From a bacterium (GTDB lineage Bacteria > Fidelibacterota > Marinisomatia > Marinisomatales > JAHJCW01): DNA of 64,000 nt. Both the position numbers and the translations under genes were made by a program. This document shows positions 34,632-43,811 of the stretch, piece by piece. A model generated the notes under the pieces. The model saw only the letters and a list, made by a program, of their open reading frames with translations. It did no database searches and was not told where the DNA came from. Numbering within the stretch: position 1 is the stretch's first letter; the number at the start of each line of letters is the position of its first letter. The stretch lies in assembly GCA_028282845.1 (NCBI GenBank), contig JANQGY010000017.1, positions 1-64,000 of the forward strand, in the 5' to 3' direction.

Positions 34632-36662
34632 ATGTGTGGAATTTTCGGACTAATTACTAAACCAAATTCATACTTTACCGATAATAGTATAACTAGTTGT
34701 TTGAATTATCTTGCAATAATGAGTGAATCAAGAGGAAAAGATTCATCAGGAATTGCATTTAGAGATGTAAAAGACGAAAAGGTATATATTATTAAAGGCG
34801 ATGTTCCGATTCGCTCTCTACTAAATAGTATGGATTATTCATATTCATTGAATAAATCTATTGAGTCATTCAGACTCGGTAATGGATTTTCCGCACTTGG
34901 CCATGCACGTTTAGTTACTAATGGTTCACAACTTCACGAGCATAATAATCAGCCTGTAATTAAAGATGGTATTTTCACAATTCACAATGGCATTATAACA
35001 AACGTTGAACAAATATGGAAAGCTAACCAAAGCTTTAAACGAAAATATCTAATTGATACCGAAATTATTCCAACATTAATTAGGCATGAGTTGGATAAAA
35101 ATTATGATATTGTAATATCCTATTCTAACGCTCTTTCAAAATTGGAGGGTACATACTCTATTGCATCGATGTTTAAAGATTTAGAACAATTTGTTTTAGC
35201 AACTAACAATGGATCATTATACTACTTAACTGACAATGACTTATATTTTATTTTTGCTTCAGAGAAATATTTCCTTGAAAAATTAAAGCATAAGCTTTCT
35301 AACTTTAATTTTAAAACTAATAATGCAATTCAACAGGTTGAATCCAATTTAGGGGTAGTCGTTGAATTAGATACTCTAAAAATTGATTTTTTTAGAATTG
35401 GAGAAAGTAAAATTAGTATACCCCTTAAGTTTACTGATAATTATTATGCACAGCAAAAATATATACTTAAAAATAAAGAGTCAAAGAAAGAAATTATAAT
35501 AGATCCTTCTATTTATATTAATCGTTCAACTGAAAACCATCTAATCAATTTATTAGAAAATAATATTGATAGAATAAAAAAATTAAAGCGCTGTACAAAA
35601 TGTCTATTGCCAATTACTTTTCCATTTATAGAATATGACGATGAGGGAATATGCAATTACTGTAACAATTACGAACATAATAATATTGGAAAATTAATTG
35701 ATGAGCTTAAAGAATTAGTTGAACCATACAGAAAGAAAAATAAAACTAATGACTGTATTGTACCACTAAGTGGTGGACGAGATAGTACTTACACTTTACA
35801 TGTTGTAAAAGAAATTCTAGGATTAAATCCCATAACCTTTACATATGATTGGGGCATGGTTACGGATTTAGCTAGGAGAAACATCGCGAGAGTTTGCGGT
35901 AAACTACAGGTGGAGAATATAATAGTTTCTGCAAATATTCATTGGAAAAGAGAAAATATTAGAAAAAACATTATCGCATGGCTGAAATCACCTGAGTTGG
36001 GTATGATTCCACTTTTCATGGCAGGTGACAAATTTTTCTTTTATTACTGCAACCAAGTCAAAAAGCAAACGGGAATCAATCTAAACATTTGGGGAATAAA
36101 TCACCTTGAGAATACTGATTTTAAAACAGGTTTTGCAGGACTACCGCCCAATTTTGATAAAAAGAGGATATACTCTCTTTCATTAAAAAACCAAATGGTT
36201 CTTTTCAAATATGTCGCAAGAAATATTCTGAAAAGTCCTAAATATATTAATCAATCAATTTGGGATAACATAGGTTCATTCGCATCCCGTTATATTGCAC
36301 CCAAAAAAGATTATTATCATTTATTTGATTATTACCCATGGAATGAGACTGAAATTAATGAACTTATAGTAAATGAATATAAATGGGAAACTGCAGTAGA
36401 TAGTAAATCAACATGGAGAGTCGGTGACGGAACGGCAAGTTTTTATAATTACATTTATTATACAGTAGCCGGTTTTACTGAAAGTGATACATTTAGAAGC
36501 AATCAAATTAGAGAAGGATATTTGAAAAGGGAACTTGGCTTAAAAATGATTGAAGAAGAAAATATTCCCAGATACGAAACTATTAGATGGTATCTTGAAA
36601 TTTTAGGACTAGATTATAAACAAGTAATTGATAAAATTAATAAAATTCCAAAATTGTATTAA
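34632..36662 (+). CDS. Class II glutamine amidotransferase fused to WbpG/PseA-type sugar amidotransferase
   Basis: A 676-residue two-domain enzyme. Residues 1 to about 230 are an Ntn-hydrolase glutaminase: the catalytic cysteine is residue 2 (MCGIFG), with GHARLVTNG near residue 94 and HNGII near residue 119 forming the glutamine and oxyanion sites. Residues from about 318 form an N-acetyl sugar amidotransferase: a CxxC...CxxC zinc ribbon (about 321 to 344), then the PP-loop ATP-pyrophosphatase motif PLSGGRDST near residue 378. Related WbpG/PseA proteins turn an acetamido group into an acetamidino group using ammonia from separate HisH/HisF-like proteins; here the glutaminase is fused. Neighbouring WbpB- and WbpD-like genes fit a diamino-sugar substrate. 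Confidence 0.85.
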   Translation: MCGIFGLITKPNSYFTDNSITSCLNYLAIMSESRGKDSSGIAFRDVKDEKVYIIKGDVPIRSLLNSMDYSYSLNKSIESFRLGNGFSALGHARLVTNGSQLHEHNNQPVIKDGIFTIHNGIITNVEQIWKANQSFKRKYLIDTEIIPTLIRHELDKNYDIVISYSNALSKLEGTYSIASMFKDLEQFVLATNNGSLYYLTDNDLYFIFASEKYFLEKLKHKLSNFNFKTNNAIQQVESNLGVVVELDTLKIDFFRIGESKISIPLKFTDNYYAQQKYILKNKESKKEIIIDPSIYINRSTENHLINLLENNIDRIKKLKRCTKCLLPITFPFIEYDDEGICNYCNNYEHNNIGKLIDELKELVEPYRKKNKTNDCIVPLSGGRDSTYTLHVVKEILGLNPITFTYDWGMVTDLARRNIARVCGKLQVENIIVSANIHWKRENIRKNIIAWLKSPELGMIPLFMAGDKFFFYYCNQVKKQTGINLNIWGINHLENTDFKTGFAGLPPNFDKKRIYSLSLKNQMVLFKYVARNILKSPKYINQSIWDNIGSFASRYIAPKKDYYHLFDYYPWNETEINELIVNEYKWETAVDSKSTWRVGDGTASFYNYIYYTVAGFTESDTFRSNQIREGYLKRELGLKMIEEENIPRYETIRWYLEILGLDYKQVIDKINKIPKLY

Positions 36663-36718
36663 ACTCCAAATATTATATATTTATTTGGGGAAATAATAAA
36701 TATCAAAGGAAGATAGAA

Positions 36719-38221
36719 TTGCGTTATATAATAACAACGGTATTTATAATTTCATCATTATTATTTACCCAAGATAATACTCCTTATTATTTGTCAACAA
36801 CTTATGATAAGTATATTGAGTATTTGATATTTAGTAATAAAATAGATATTACCCATCCGTTAAATCAACCATACACAGTTGAAGAGATTAACAATTCATT
36901 TCATCCAATTGACGAAAATAATACTTGGTTGTCAGATTTAAACAAAGAACTGAATAAATATGTACCACCTACGTCGTTAAAACAAAATCTTATAGTGGGT
37001 TTTGAGGGTTTAATTACCGGTAATTATAAGGACACTTCAATAGTTGATGATTATGCAGCAAATTTATTTCTATCTTACAATTATAAAAATATAGCAGCTT
37101 ATTTGGACTACGATGCAAATACTTTATTCATTGATGATAGCTTATACTTCGGATCGGTCGGAAAATTTGAAAATGATACTTTTGGAAGAATTGCCAATTC
37201 ATATATAAAATATAATCAACAATATATTAATATTTTCTACGGCCGAATTAATAGAAACTTTGGATTAATTAACACGTACAGTCTAATCCAATCCGACAAT
37301 CCATATTCGTACGATCATTTTTTATTTGATATATCTAATGATGATATAAAATATTCATTTTTAACTTCTAGGTTAGAAGATATATATGGATATGATGTTA
37401 GAAATGATTCCATACCAAATTATGACTGGTATAAAAGGTTTATTACAATTCATCGTTTAGAAATTGCTATTTCAAAAAAGCTAGATATTGCTATTACTGA
37501 GTCTATTTTATATGGTGGAATAAACCAATCATGGATTTCAATGTATATAAATCCAATGAACATATATTTTCTTAATAAAATGAGTGATAGAAAAGGATTA
37601 GAAGAAACCGAAGCTAATGCTCTTATGGCGATTGAATTTATGTATAAGCCTATTAAAAATATAACTCTATATACACAATTTTTAGTTGATGATATTGATT
37701 TCACAGAATCATTAAGAAGTATATATCCTGATCGTTTAGGAATTTATTCAAAAATTGTATTAACTGATCTATTCCCCAAATCTTTATTTTATTTAGACTA
37801 CATCAGAATAAGTAATTGGACTTATAACTCGTTTTATACCTTTGGAAATTATATATACTATAGTAAAAGTATGGGATATCCTAAAAATGGAGTAGAGAAT
37901 TTTACTTTGGGATTTAATTATTTTAACATTCCAAATTTTATTATTTCATTAAAGACACAATATACGCAGGAAAGGCTACAAGATATTACCTCACCATTTA
38001 TAGCAGAAAAAAGTAAGTTTCCAATAGGAATTAGTCAGGAAACAATTGGCACAAATATTGAAATCGACTACATTCCAAAATCCAATATAAGTGTTAAGAT
38101 GAATGTAGAATATTCTCACTACAATAATTATCTTCATATGCTTCGCGACAATCATTCTAATTTAGGTTTTTATTTATCCCTAATAGTTAAGGATATTTAT
38201 AGTATTACTAAAAACAAATGA
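36719..38221 (+). CDS. Wzi-like outer-membrane capsule assembly protein, first copy (TTG start)
   Basis: A 500-residue exported protein. A short signal peptide (YIITTVFIISSLLF) is followed by alternating amphipathic, aromatic-rich strands typical of an outer-membrane beta-barrel (YINIFYGRINRNFGLIN, NITLYTQFLVDDIDF, FIISLKTQYTQERLQDI). The layout and position fit the Wzi family that anchors capsule to the cell surface. AAAGGAAG lies six bases before the TTG and fixes that start. Its stop overlaps the next ATG (ATGA). Sequence similarity to Wzi is remote, so the family call is moderate. Confidence 0.72.
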   Translation: MRYIITTVFIISSLLFTQDNTPYYLSTTYDKYIEYLIFSNKIDITHPLNQPYTVEEINNSFHPIDENNTWLSDLNKELNKYVPPTSLKQNLIVGFEGLITGNYKDTSIVDDYAANLFLSYNYKNIAAYLDYDANTLFIDDSLYFGSVGKFENDTFGRIANSYIKYNQQYINIFYGRINRNFGLINTYSLIQSDNPYSYDHFLFDISNDDIKYSFLTSRLEDIYGYDVRNDSIPNYDWYKRFITIHRLEIAISKKLDIAITESILYGGINQSWISMYINPMNIYFLNKMSDRKGLEETEANALMAIEFMYKPIKNITLYTQFLVDDIDFTESLRSIYPDRLGIYSKIVLTDLFPKSLFYLDYIRISNWTYNSFYTFGNYIYYSKSMGYPKNGVENFTLGFNYFNIPNFIISLKTQYTQERLQDITSPFIAEKSKFPIGISQETIGTNIEIDYIPKSNISVKMNVEYSHYNNYLHMLRDNHSNLGFYLSLIVKDIYSITKNK

Positions 38222-40182
38222 AAAGATCGAATTATATATATGCTTCACTTGATGTACTATTAGTGTCACTGATATTTTTGGTATTTCATTTCTTCAAATT
38301 TGATTCAATAATTTTCAATGGGATCTATTTAGTAACGTTCTACCTCTATATTCCAATATGGATAATTATGTCTATTTACCATGGGAAATATAGATTAATC
38401 AGAAGACGACAATTTTTACCATATCTAAAATCCCTTGTATGGCCTTCTTCACTAACTTTATTTGTTTTAACAGCAATCGTCTCAATTACAGAATTACAGG
38501 ATATTTCAAGATTATTTTTATTGCAAATATCGTTTATACCGTTAATTCCGGAAACATTAATTGGTTGGTTGATAATTCGATCAAATAAAAAAACCGTAGA
38601 AGATATAATTGATATTGAACAAAGCAACGACAGACAATCACTGAATTTGCAAGTTAGATGGGTTTTGATGGGGGCTCTTACACTAATTGCTGTTTATTTC
38701 CTACTAATCAAGTTCAAGACCGGCGAATTTTATCTGTACCAATGGAGTGAACGGATATTGTTGATCACTTTTGCTGCCTGGATATTCAGCATAATTCTCA
38801 CCAGAAAATATAGTCTGATTGAAACTGATAATATCTATTATCAGATAACTCCTTACATAAAATCCGGTTTAGTAATGCTGTTGATTGCAGCTTTAGTATA
38901 TTTCTTTTTCAGGATTGAGGACTTATCCCGATTCTTATTATTTGGTACAATTTTAGTCTCAACAGGTGTTGAGATTATTGTATTTACCATCATTTATTTA
39001 ACCACTAAGCATGATACCACTCAATCAGTCTATACTAAAACTCTTGATCAAGCTGCTAAATGGGATATTCATGAAGATACTTTTGAGTCTGATATTCAAA
39101 AATATGAAATAGAAGGTAAGATAGATATTAAATCAATATTTGATCAAATAAGTACTTTAGATGACAAAGAGGAGTTAATTGAATTTCTTAATAGCAAGTT
39201 GGATAAATTAAAAATCACCTTTTTCGCTTCTTCCATATTTTCAACTATTTCAATTGAGAATATCGAGATCATAAGAAATTATTCAAAAAATCTTATAATT
39301 AATCTACATGAGCTGAACGACATAAGATATATAAACGAGTTTCTCATCACTGTGCATTCAAAATTAACTACCGACGGATATTTTGTAGGATCTGCCCTGC
39401 CAATTGAAACAACCTATAATCGTATAAAAAAACAAATGCCCCGCTTGTTGCTTAGTTTGTATTATCCACTACATTTTATTTTTACACGGATGTTACCAAA
39501 ACTTCCAAGACTAAATAATTTATATTTCCTACTAACCAAAGGACAAGGACAGACGATCTCTAAAGCTGAGGTTTTCGGAAGGCTTAATTACTGCGGTTAT
39601 AAAGTCATCGCAAATAAAATAATTAATGAAAAATTGTATTTTATTGCGCGAAAAATCAAAACAAAATCAGTTATTAAAAATCCATCCTATCATCCGATTG
39701 TGAAATTAAATAGAATTGGAATTAATGGTGATATTGTTCAGATCCACAAATTCAGGACTATGCACCCCTACAGCGAATTCATCCAAAAAGATATTTATGA
39801 AGAAAACGAACTGGACATTTCCGGTAAGTTTAAAGATGATTTTAGAATTACATCTTGGGGCAAGATTATGCGCAGATTCTGGCTTGACGAATTACCGCAA
39901 TTCTATGATTGGATGCAAGGTCGTTTAAATTTAGTAGGTGTCCGGGCAATAAGTGAACAATATTTTAGTCTATATCCAAAATCACATCAGGAATTTCGGA
40001 TAAAATTCAAACCCGGTATAATCCCCCCCTATTATGTTGACCTTCCCCAAACGCTTGATGAGATTGTTGCAAGCGAGCGAAAATATCTCTTACAGAAACA
40101 GAAGTCACCACTAAAAACCGACTTAAAATATGGATTTTTAGCCTTTTATAATATAATATTCAAAGGTGCTCGAAGTAGCTGA
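38218..40182 (+). CDS. Polyprenyl-phosphate sugar-1-phosphate transferase with extra middle domain
   Basis: A 654-residue protein in three parts. The first 260 residues carry about eight membrane helices. Residues of about 300-480 resemble a degenerate class I methyltransferase fold (LHELNDIRYINEFL, LTTDGYFVGSA, GRLNYCGYKVI). The C-terminal part is a bacterial sugar transferase domain with HKFRTM near residue 510, LDELPQF near residue 557, LVGVRAIS and the KPGIIPPYY segment. It is the likely initiating enzyme that loads the first sugar phosphate on undecaprenyl phosphate. The core motifs are diverged (HKFRTM for FKFRSM), so activity should not be taken for granted. It is the only initiating transferase in the window. 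Confidence 0.8.
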   Translation: MKRSNYIYASLDVLLVSLIFLVFHFFKFDSIIFNGIYLVTFYLYIPIWIIMSIYHGKYRLIRRRQFLPYLKSLVWPSSLTLFVLTAIVSITELQDISRLFLLQISFIPLIPETLIGWLIIRSNKKTVEDIIDIEQSNDRQSLNLQVRWVLMGALTLIAVYFLLIKFKTGEFYLYQWSERILLITFAAWIFSIILTRKYSLIETDNIYYQITPYIKSGLVMLLIAALVYFFFRIEDLSRFLLFGTILVSTGVEIIVFTIIYLTTKHDTTQSVYTKTLDQAAKWDIHEDTFESDIQKYEIEGKIDIKSIFDQISTLDDKEELIEFLNSKLDKLKITFFASSIFSTISIENIEIIRNYSKNLIINLHELNDIRYINEFLITVHSKLTTDGYFVGSALPIETTYNRIKKQMPRLLLSLYYPLHFIFTRMLPKLPRLNNLYFLLTKGQGQTISKAEVFGRLNYCGYKVIANKIINEKLYFIARKIKTKSVIKNPSYHPIVKLNRIGINGDIVQIHKFRTMHPYSEFIQKDIYEENELDISGKFKDDFRITSWGKIMRRFWLDELPQFYDWMQGRLNLVGVRAISEQYFSLYPKSHQEFRIKFKPGIIPPYYVDLPQTLDEIVASERKYLLQKQKSPLKTDLKYGFLAFYNIIFKGARSS

Positions 40183-40210
40183 CAAACAGCCTTTGGCCGA
40201 ATTACATTGA

Positions 40211-41290
40211 TTATAATATTTGCTCGTACTTTTTAATTATCGCATCCCACGAATAGTGCTTTCGGGCTACCTTTCTAACAGCTGATTTATTCTTTTCAAC
40301 CAAGTTATCATCCTCAACATAGCTCTTCAGACTACTTATTAATTCTTCATCTGTTCTAAAAAATAAAGCATTATTTCGAGTTACTTCGTGATTAAAATTA
40401 ACGTCGTAAGCAATTATCGGTAAACCGACATGCATTGCTTCCAACAATCCGGGATTAGTTCCTCCCGATCCATTGCCATGAATAAAAATTGAAGCGTTAC
40501 TTCTTATCAGATTTATATCATGCGCATCATAAATGGGGTGTAAAAGTACAATATTTTCGTTTGATTGATATCTTTCATATAAATCTCTGCTGAAATTGTT
40601 GGTATCCCAAGTACCCACATAGACTAATTTAATTCTACTGTTTTCAGAAAAAGCATTTAAGATTATGTCGCTGTGGTTCTCTTTTTCAATTCTGGCGATC
40701 GCTAAGGCATATTCATCCCTTACAAAAGGATATTTTATCAGATCATCAGAATCAGCTTGAACATTTATCGAGTGATCACTACCATACTCTATTAATTCAG
40801 ATTGGCAATTATATTTCTCTGCAATATATTTTTGAATATACGGATTATCGGCAATCACAATATCAGAATATTTGACGGCGATTTTTTCAGATATAGAAAG
40901 AAATATCTTAGCAATTTTTGACCATTTCTCACGTTTTGTATCAAGACCATCTACAGATACTATTATTCTTTTATTATGGAAGATCTTAATCAGCGGTAAA
41001 ATAATGCAACCCGATACACCAAGGATCAGCAGTGTATCCGCTTTGAACAGCGAGTATATAATTGAAAAAATATCGTAAAGGACACTTTGATAACCATTTG
41101 CTCTAAATGGTAAGAATATTCGACGGGCATTTCCATGATACGTCGCGCGGGAGCGGTAATGCGGTTTACTGCAAAATATCAGAAAATTATATTTTTTGGA
41201 AAGCCTTGTTATAAGCTGTTCGGCAAATGTCTCAAATCCACCATAGCGAGCGGGAATACCGACCGTACCAATAATCGCAATATTCTTCAT
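40211..41290 (-). CDS. DUF1972-type family 4 glycosyltransferase
   Basis: A 359-residue GT-B enzyme. The N-terminal IAIIGTVGIPARYGGFETFAE is the hallmark of DUF1972 transferases (rhamnosyl- and related transferases). The C-terminal donor domain has the NGSGGTNPGLLEAMHVGLP motif near residue 272. It is the last gene of the minus-strand block B. It converges with the sugar transferase gene across a 28-base gap with no clear terminator. Confidence 0.9.
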   Translation of the reverse strand: MKNIAIIGTVGIPARYGGFETFAEQLITRLSKKYNFLIFCSKPHYRSRATYHGNARRIFLPFRANGYQSVLYDIFSIIYSLFKADTLLILGVSGCIILPLIKIFHNKRIIVSVDGLDTKREKWSKIAKIFLSISEKIAVKYSDIVIADNPYIQKYIAEKYNCQSELIEYGSDHSINVQADSDDLIKYPFVRDEYALAIARIEKENHSDIILNAFSENSRIKLVYVGTWDTNNFSRDLYERYQSNENIVLLHPIYDAHDINLIRSNASIFIHGNGSGGTNPGLLEAMHVGLPIIAYDVNFNHEVTRNNALFFRTDEELISSLKSYVEDDNLVEKNKSAVRKVARKHYSWDAIIKKYEQIL

Positions 41291-41300
41291 TAATTGAGCG

Positions 41301-42440
41301 TTACAATAATCGTAAGTATTTTTCTGCTATATTATCCCAGGAGTAGTTTTCCTTCATTAACTTGCGCGCATTCGCTGCAATTTCCCTCAGTAATTTATCA
41401 TTAATTATATAATTATTAATCTGATTTCTTAGGTCATTTATATTATTCGATTCAAACAACAGTCCGTTCTTTTCATGCTCAATTATTTCCTTAAACGCTG
41501 CAAGATCAGATGCCAGTACCGGTAATCCGTAACTCATTGCTATTAATAATACACCGCTCTGATATATTTTTGTATATGGTAACACTAATATATCCGAAAT
41601 GCGAAATAAATACAGCATCTCTTTGTGTGTAATGAACCGATCAATAATATGTACTTTGCCCATCAACTTCTTGCTTACGCTCAGTCTATCATAACAATCG
41701 CTTACTTTGATATTTATTTTACCGGCGACAATTAATTGGACATCATTATTGACATTAAGCATCGCTTCAATCAACAGATCAAGTCCTTTGGCAGGTTTGT
41801 TCTGTCCGAAAAACAATATATATCTTTTCTTACTGTCATATTCAAATAAAGTATTGCAGGGGCTGTCATAATTGTACCCCGAATCCACAAAATCGAGGAA
41901 GCCACCGTGTTTAATGATATGCACTCTTTTGATTTTCCTGATAGAATAATTTCTGATCAATTCCTGATAAGAATAATCGTTGTGCACTATGATATCATGC
42001 GCTAATAAATTATTTATAATATAGCGATTGAACTTCCAATCAGAATTACCAAAACTTTTAATATCATGCAGTATAATACTAACCCGCAAACCTAATAATC
42101 GCGGAATAAGCGCTAATACCAAAAACACAAATTGTCCCGAGAATATATGAAGAAACACTAAGTTAACAGACTTAGCTCTCGCTTTTAGCGCTGAAACGAT
42201 TGTGGCTTTTATAAACCTGATTAATCTTAAGAACTTATTAGCCTCCGAAAATCCTTCAAAAAATTGATAATATTTTATTTTTTCAGGATATTTTCCAATA
42301 TAATTGCTGAAAATATAAGCTTTAATACTTCTATTATTGATCGCGTGCATTAAGCCATCATTGTAATAATTCATGCCGGCTCTGATCCCAACATGATCAA
42401 TTATCGCAATGCGCTGATCCTGATTAGTACTTTTATTCAT
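41301..42440 (-). CDS. Family 4 glycosyltransferase
   Basis: A 379-residue GT-B enzyme. A variable N-terminal domain (IAIIDHVGIRAGMNYYNDGLM) is followed by the donor-binding region with FFGQNKPAKGLDLLIEAM near residue 213 and GVLLIAMSYGLPVLASD near residue 299. It is spaced 10 bases before the DUF1972 transferase and five bases after the family 2 transferase, so the set is one transcription unit. Confidence 0.88.
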   Translation of the reverse strand: MNKSTNQDQRIAIIDHVGIRAGMNYYNDGLMHAINNRSIKAYIFSNYIGKYPEKIKYYQFFEGFSEANKFLRLIRFIKATIVSALKARAKSVNLVFLHIFSGQFVFLVLALIPRLLGLRVSIILHDIKSFGNSDWKFNRYIINNLLAHDIIVHNDYSYQELIRNYSIRKIKRVHIIKHGGFLDFVDSGYNYDSPCNTLFEYDSKKRYILFFGQNKPAKGLDLLIEAMLNVNNDVQLIVAGKINIKVSDCYDRLSVSKKLMGKVHIIDRFITHKEMLYLFRISDILVLPYTKIYQSGVLLIAMSYGLPVLASDLAAFKEIIEHEKNGLLFESNNINDLRNQINNYIINDKLLREIAANARKLMKENYSWDNIAEKYLRLL

Positions 42441-42445
42441 GGTAG

Positions 42446-43246
42446 CTAAAGCATCCTACTGCTATACCGAATTTGATAATACTTTTCCAAAACAAGGCGG
42501 GGAATCAACTTTCTAAACATATATTTGATCAATAAGAATAAATAATATGGATATATCTCAAATGTTTTCTCTTTTTGCTTGACAATTCTATATCTTTCTA
42601 ATGTGGACTTAATAATATTTGAATCAGTATTGCCGGTTGACTTGCGTTTTGAAACAACCACATTGACGTAACCAAACTGATATTTTGATTTGTATAAATT
42701 ATAAAATAGATCAAAATCGCTCGCGAATTTATAATTCAAATTATATTTAAATTGTTTAAACAACCTCGTCTTAATGAAGGTGCTTTGATGTGAAAACGAC
42801 ATACCCTTCCATAAAGTTGAAACAGCGGATGCACGTTTAATTATATTACCGAATTTAAACTGATAGGCAACGTCCCCATAAATTATATCATGAGGATTAA
42901 TTAATTCTGAATTGAAGACATCTGCTATTGTCTGAGTATTATAAAATACATGACCGGAATTCATAAATATCAGCCAATTGCTGGTCGCCAACTCAATCCC
43001 TTTATTCATTGCATCAAATAAACCATTATCCGGCGCACTGACCCATTTATAAATAATATCACTATTTTTCTTGACTATTTCAAGCGTCCCGTCATTGCTC
43101 TGCCCATCTATAACGATGTATTCAAGGTTCGGATAAGTCTGATTTTTAACACTATTGATCGTTTTTTGGATTCCGTTTACATCATTGCGGACAACGGTGA
43201 TAATTGATACTTTAGACAAGGTCGCTGACGGTTCTATAATTCGCAC
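42446..43246 (-). CDS. Family 2 glycosyltransferase, WcaE/WbbD-like (GTG start)
   Basis: A 266-residue GT-A transferase. VSIITVVRNDVNGIQKTINS opens the fold, VIDGQSNDGT is near residue 46, and APDNGLFDAMNKGIELATSN near residue 75 is the signature of the colanic-acid type. The start is GTG, overlapping the stop of the acetyltransferase gene (TAGTG). The C-terminal end is basic and may bind the membrane. Confidence 0.9.
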   Translation of the reverse strand: MRIIEPSATLSKVSIITVVRNDVNGIQKTINSVKNQTYPNLEYIVIDGQSNDGTLEIVKKNSDIIYKWVSAPDNGLFDAMNKGIELATSNWLIFMNSGHVFYNTQTIADVFNSELINPHDIIYGDVAYQFKFGNIIKRASAVSTLWKGMSFSHQSTFIKTRLFKQFKYNLNYKFASDFDLFYNLYKSKYQFGYVNVVVSKRKSTGNTDSNIIKSTLERYRIVKQKEKTFEIYPYYLFLLIKYMFRKLIPRLVLEKYYQIRYSSRML

Positions 43247-43791
43247 TAAACTATGGGAATAGTGCCCAATTTTTTAAGATCATAATCAAGCTGCGAATTG
43301 CGCTTCCCGATTACTTTTGCGGGATTTCCGGCAACCACAGTTAACGGTTCGACATCCTTTGTGACAACTGAACCGGCGGCAATAACAGCTCCTTCACCGA
43401 TCCTGACATTCGGCAGGATCAATGCCCTTGTTGCTATCCAAACATAATCCTCAATTGTTACTTTTCCGCCGCTAATTCCGAATGAAGGATCGTTATAATC
43501 ATGCTGCATAGTCCACATCATGACTTCTGAACTTATATTTACATTTTTGCCGATGTTCAAACCAAGCCTGCCATCTAAGGTAACTTTATGTCCGATAATT
43601 GTGCCATCTCCAATTTTTACATTACTTGGTTTTCTGATATGAAAACGACTATATATATGTGTTTTACCGAGTTTCATTCCGAATAATCTGAGTAATGTTA
43701 GGCGCAATAAGTTTGTCGGGAGGATTGATATAGTTCCAAGCAGGATCCATTGAATTGAATAACAAATATCTCGAAGTATCCTGTTAGCCAT
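43246..43791 (-). CDS. Hexapeptide-repeat O-acetyltransferase
   Basis: A 181-residue protein of the maltose/galactoside acetyltransferase type. An N-terminal helical part is followed by left-handed beta-helix repeats (VKIGDGTIIGHKVTL, IGKNVNISSEVMMW). The catalytic histidine lies in MQHDYNDPSFG near residue 95, and the end VVAGNPAKVIGKRNS is typical. It probably acetylates a sugar of the repeat unit. Confidence 0.88.
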   Translation of the reverse strand: MANRILRDICYSIQWILLGTISILPTNLLRLTLLRLFGMKLGKTHIYSRFHIRKPSNVKIGDGTIIGHKVTLDGRLGLNIGKNVNISSEVMMWTMQHDYNDPSFGISGGKVTIEDYVWIATRALILPNVRIGEGAVIAAGSVVTKDVEPLTVVAGNPAKVIGKRNSQLDYDLKKLGTIPIV

Positions 43792-43811
43792 TTCTAAATG
43801 CTAAAAATTAT

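Noticed and set aside
36666-36690. Hairpin CCAAATA/TATTTGG as terminator after the amidotransferase
   Set aside because: Weak AT-rich stem, no T run follows on the plus strand, and the next gene looks co-transcribed.
40183-40210. Terminator between the convergent sugar transferase and DUF1972 genes
   Set aside because: Only a 3-base stem (GCC-TTT-GGC) is visible, with no T run.
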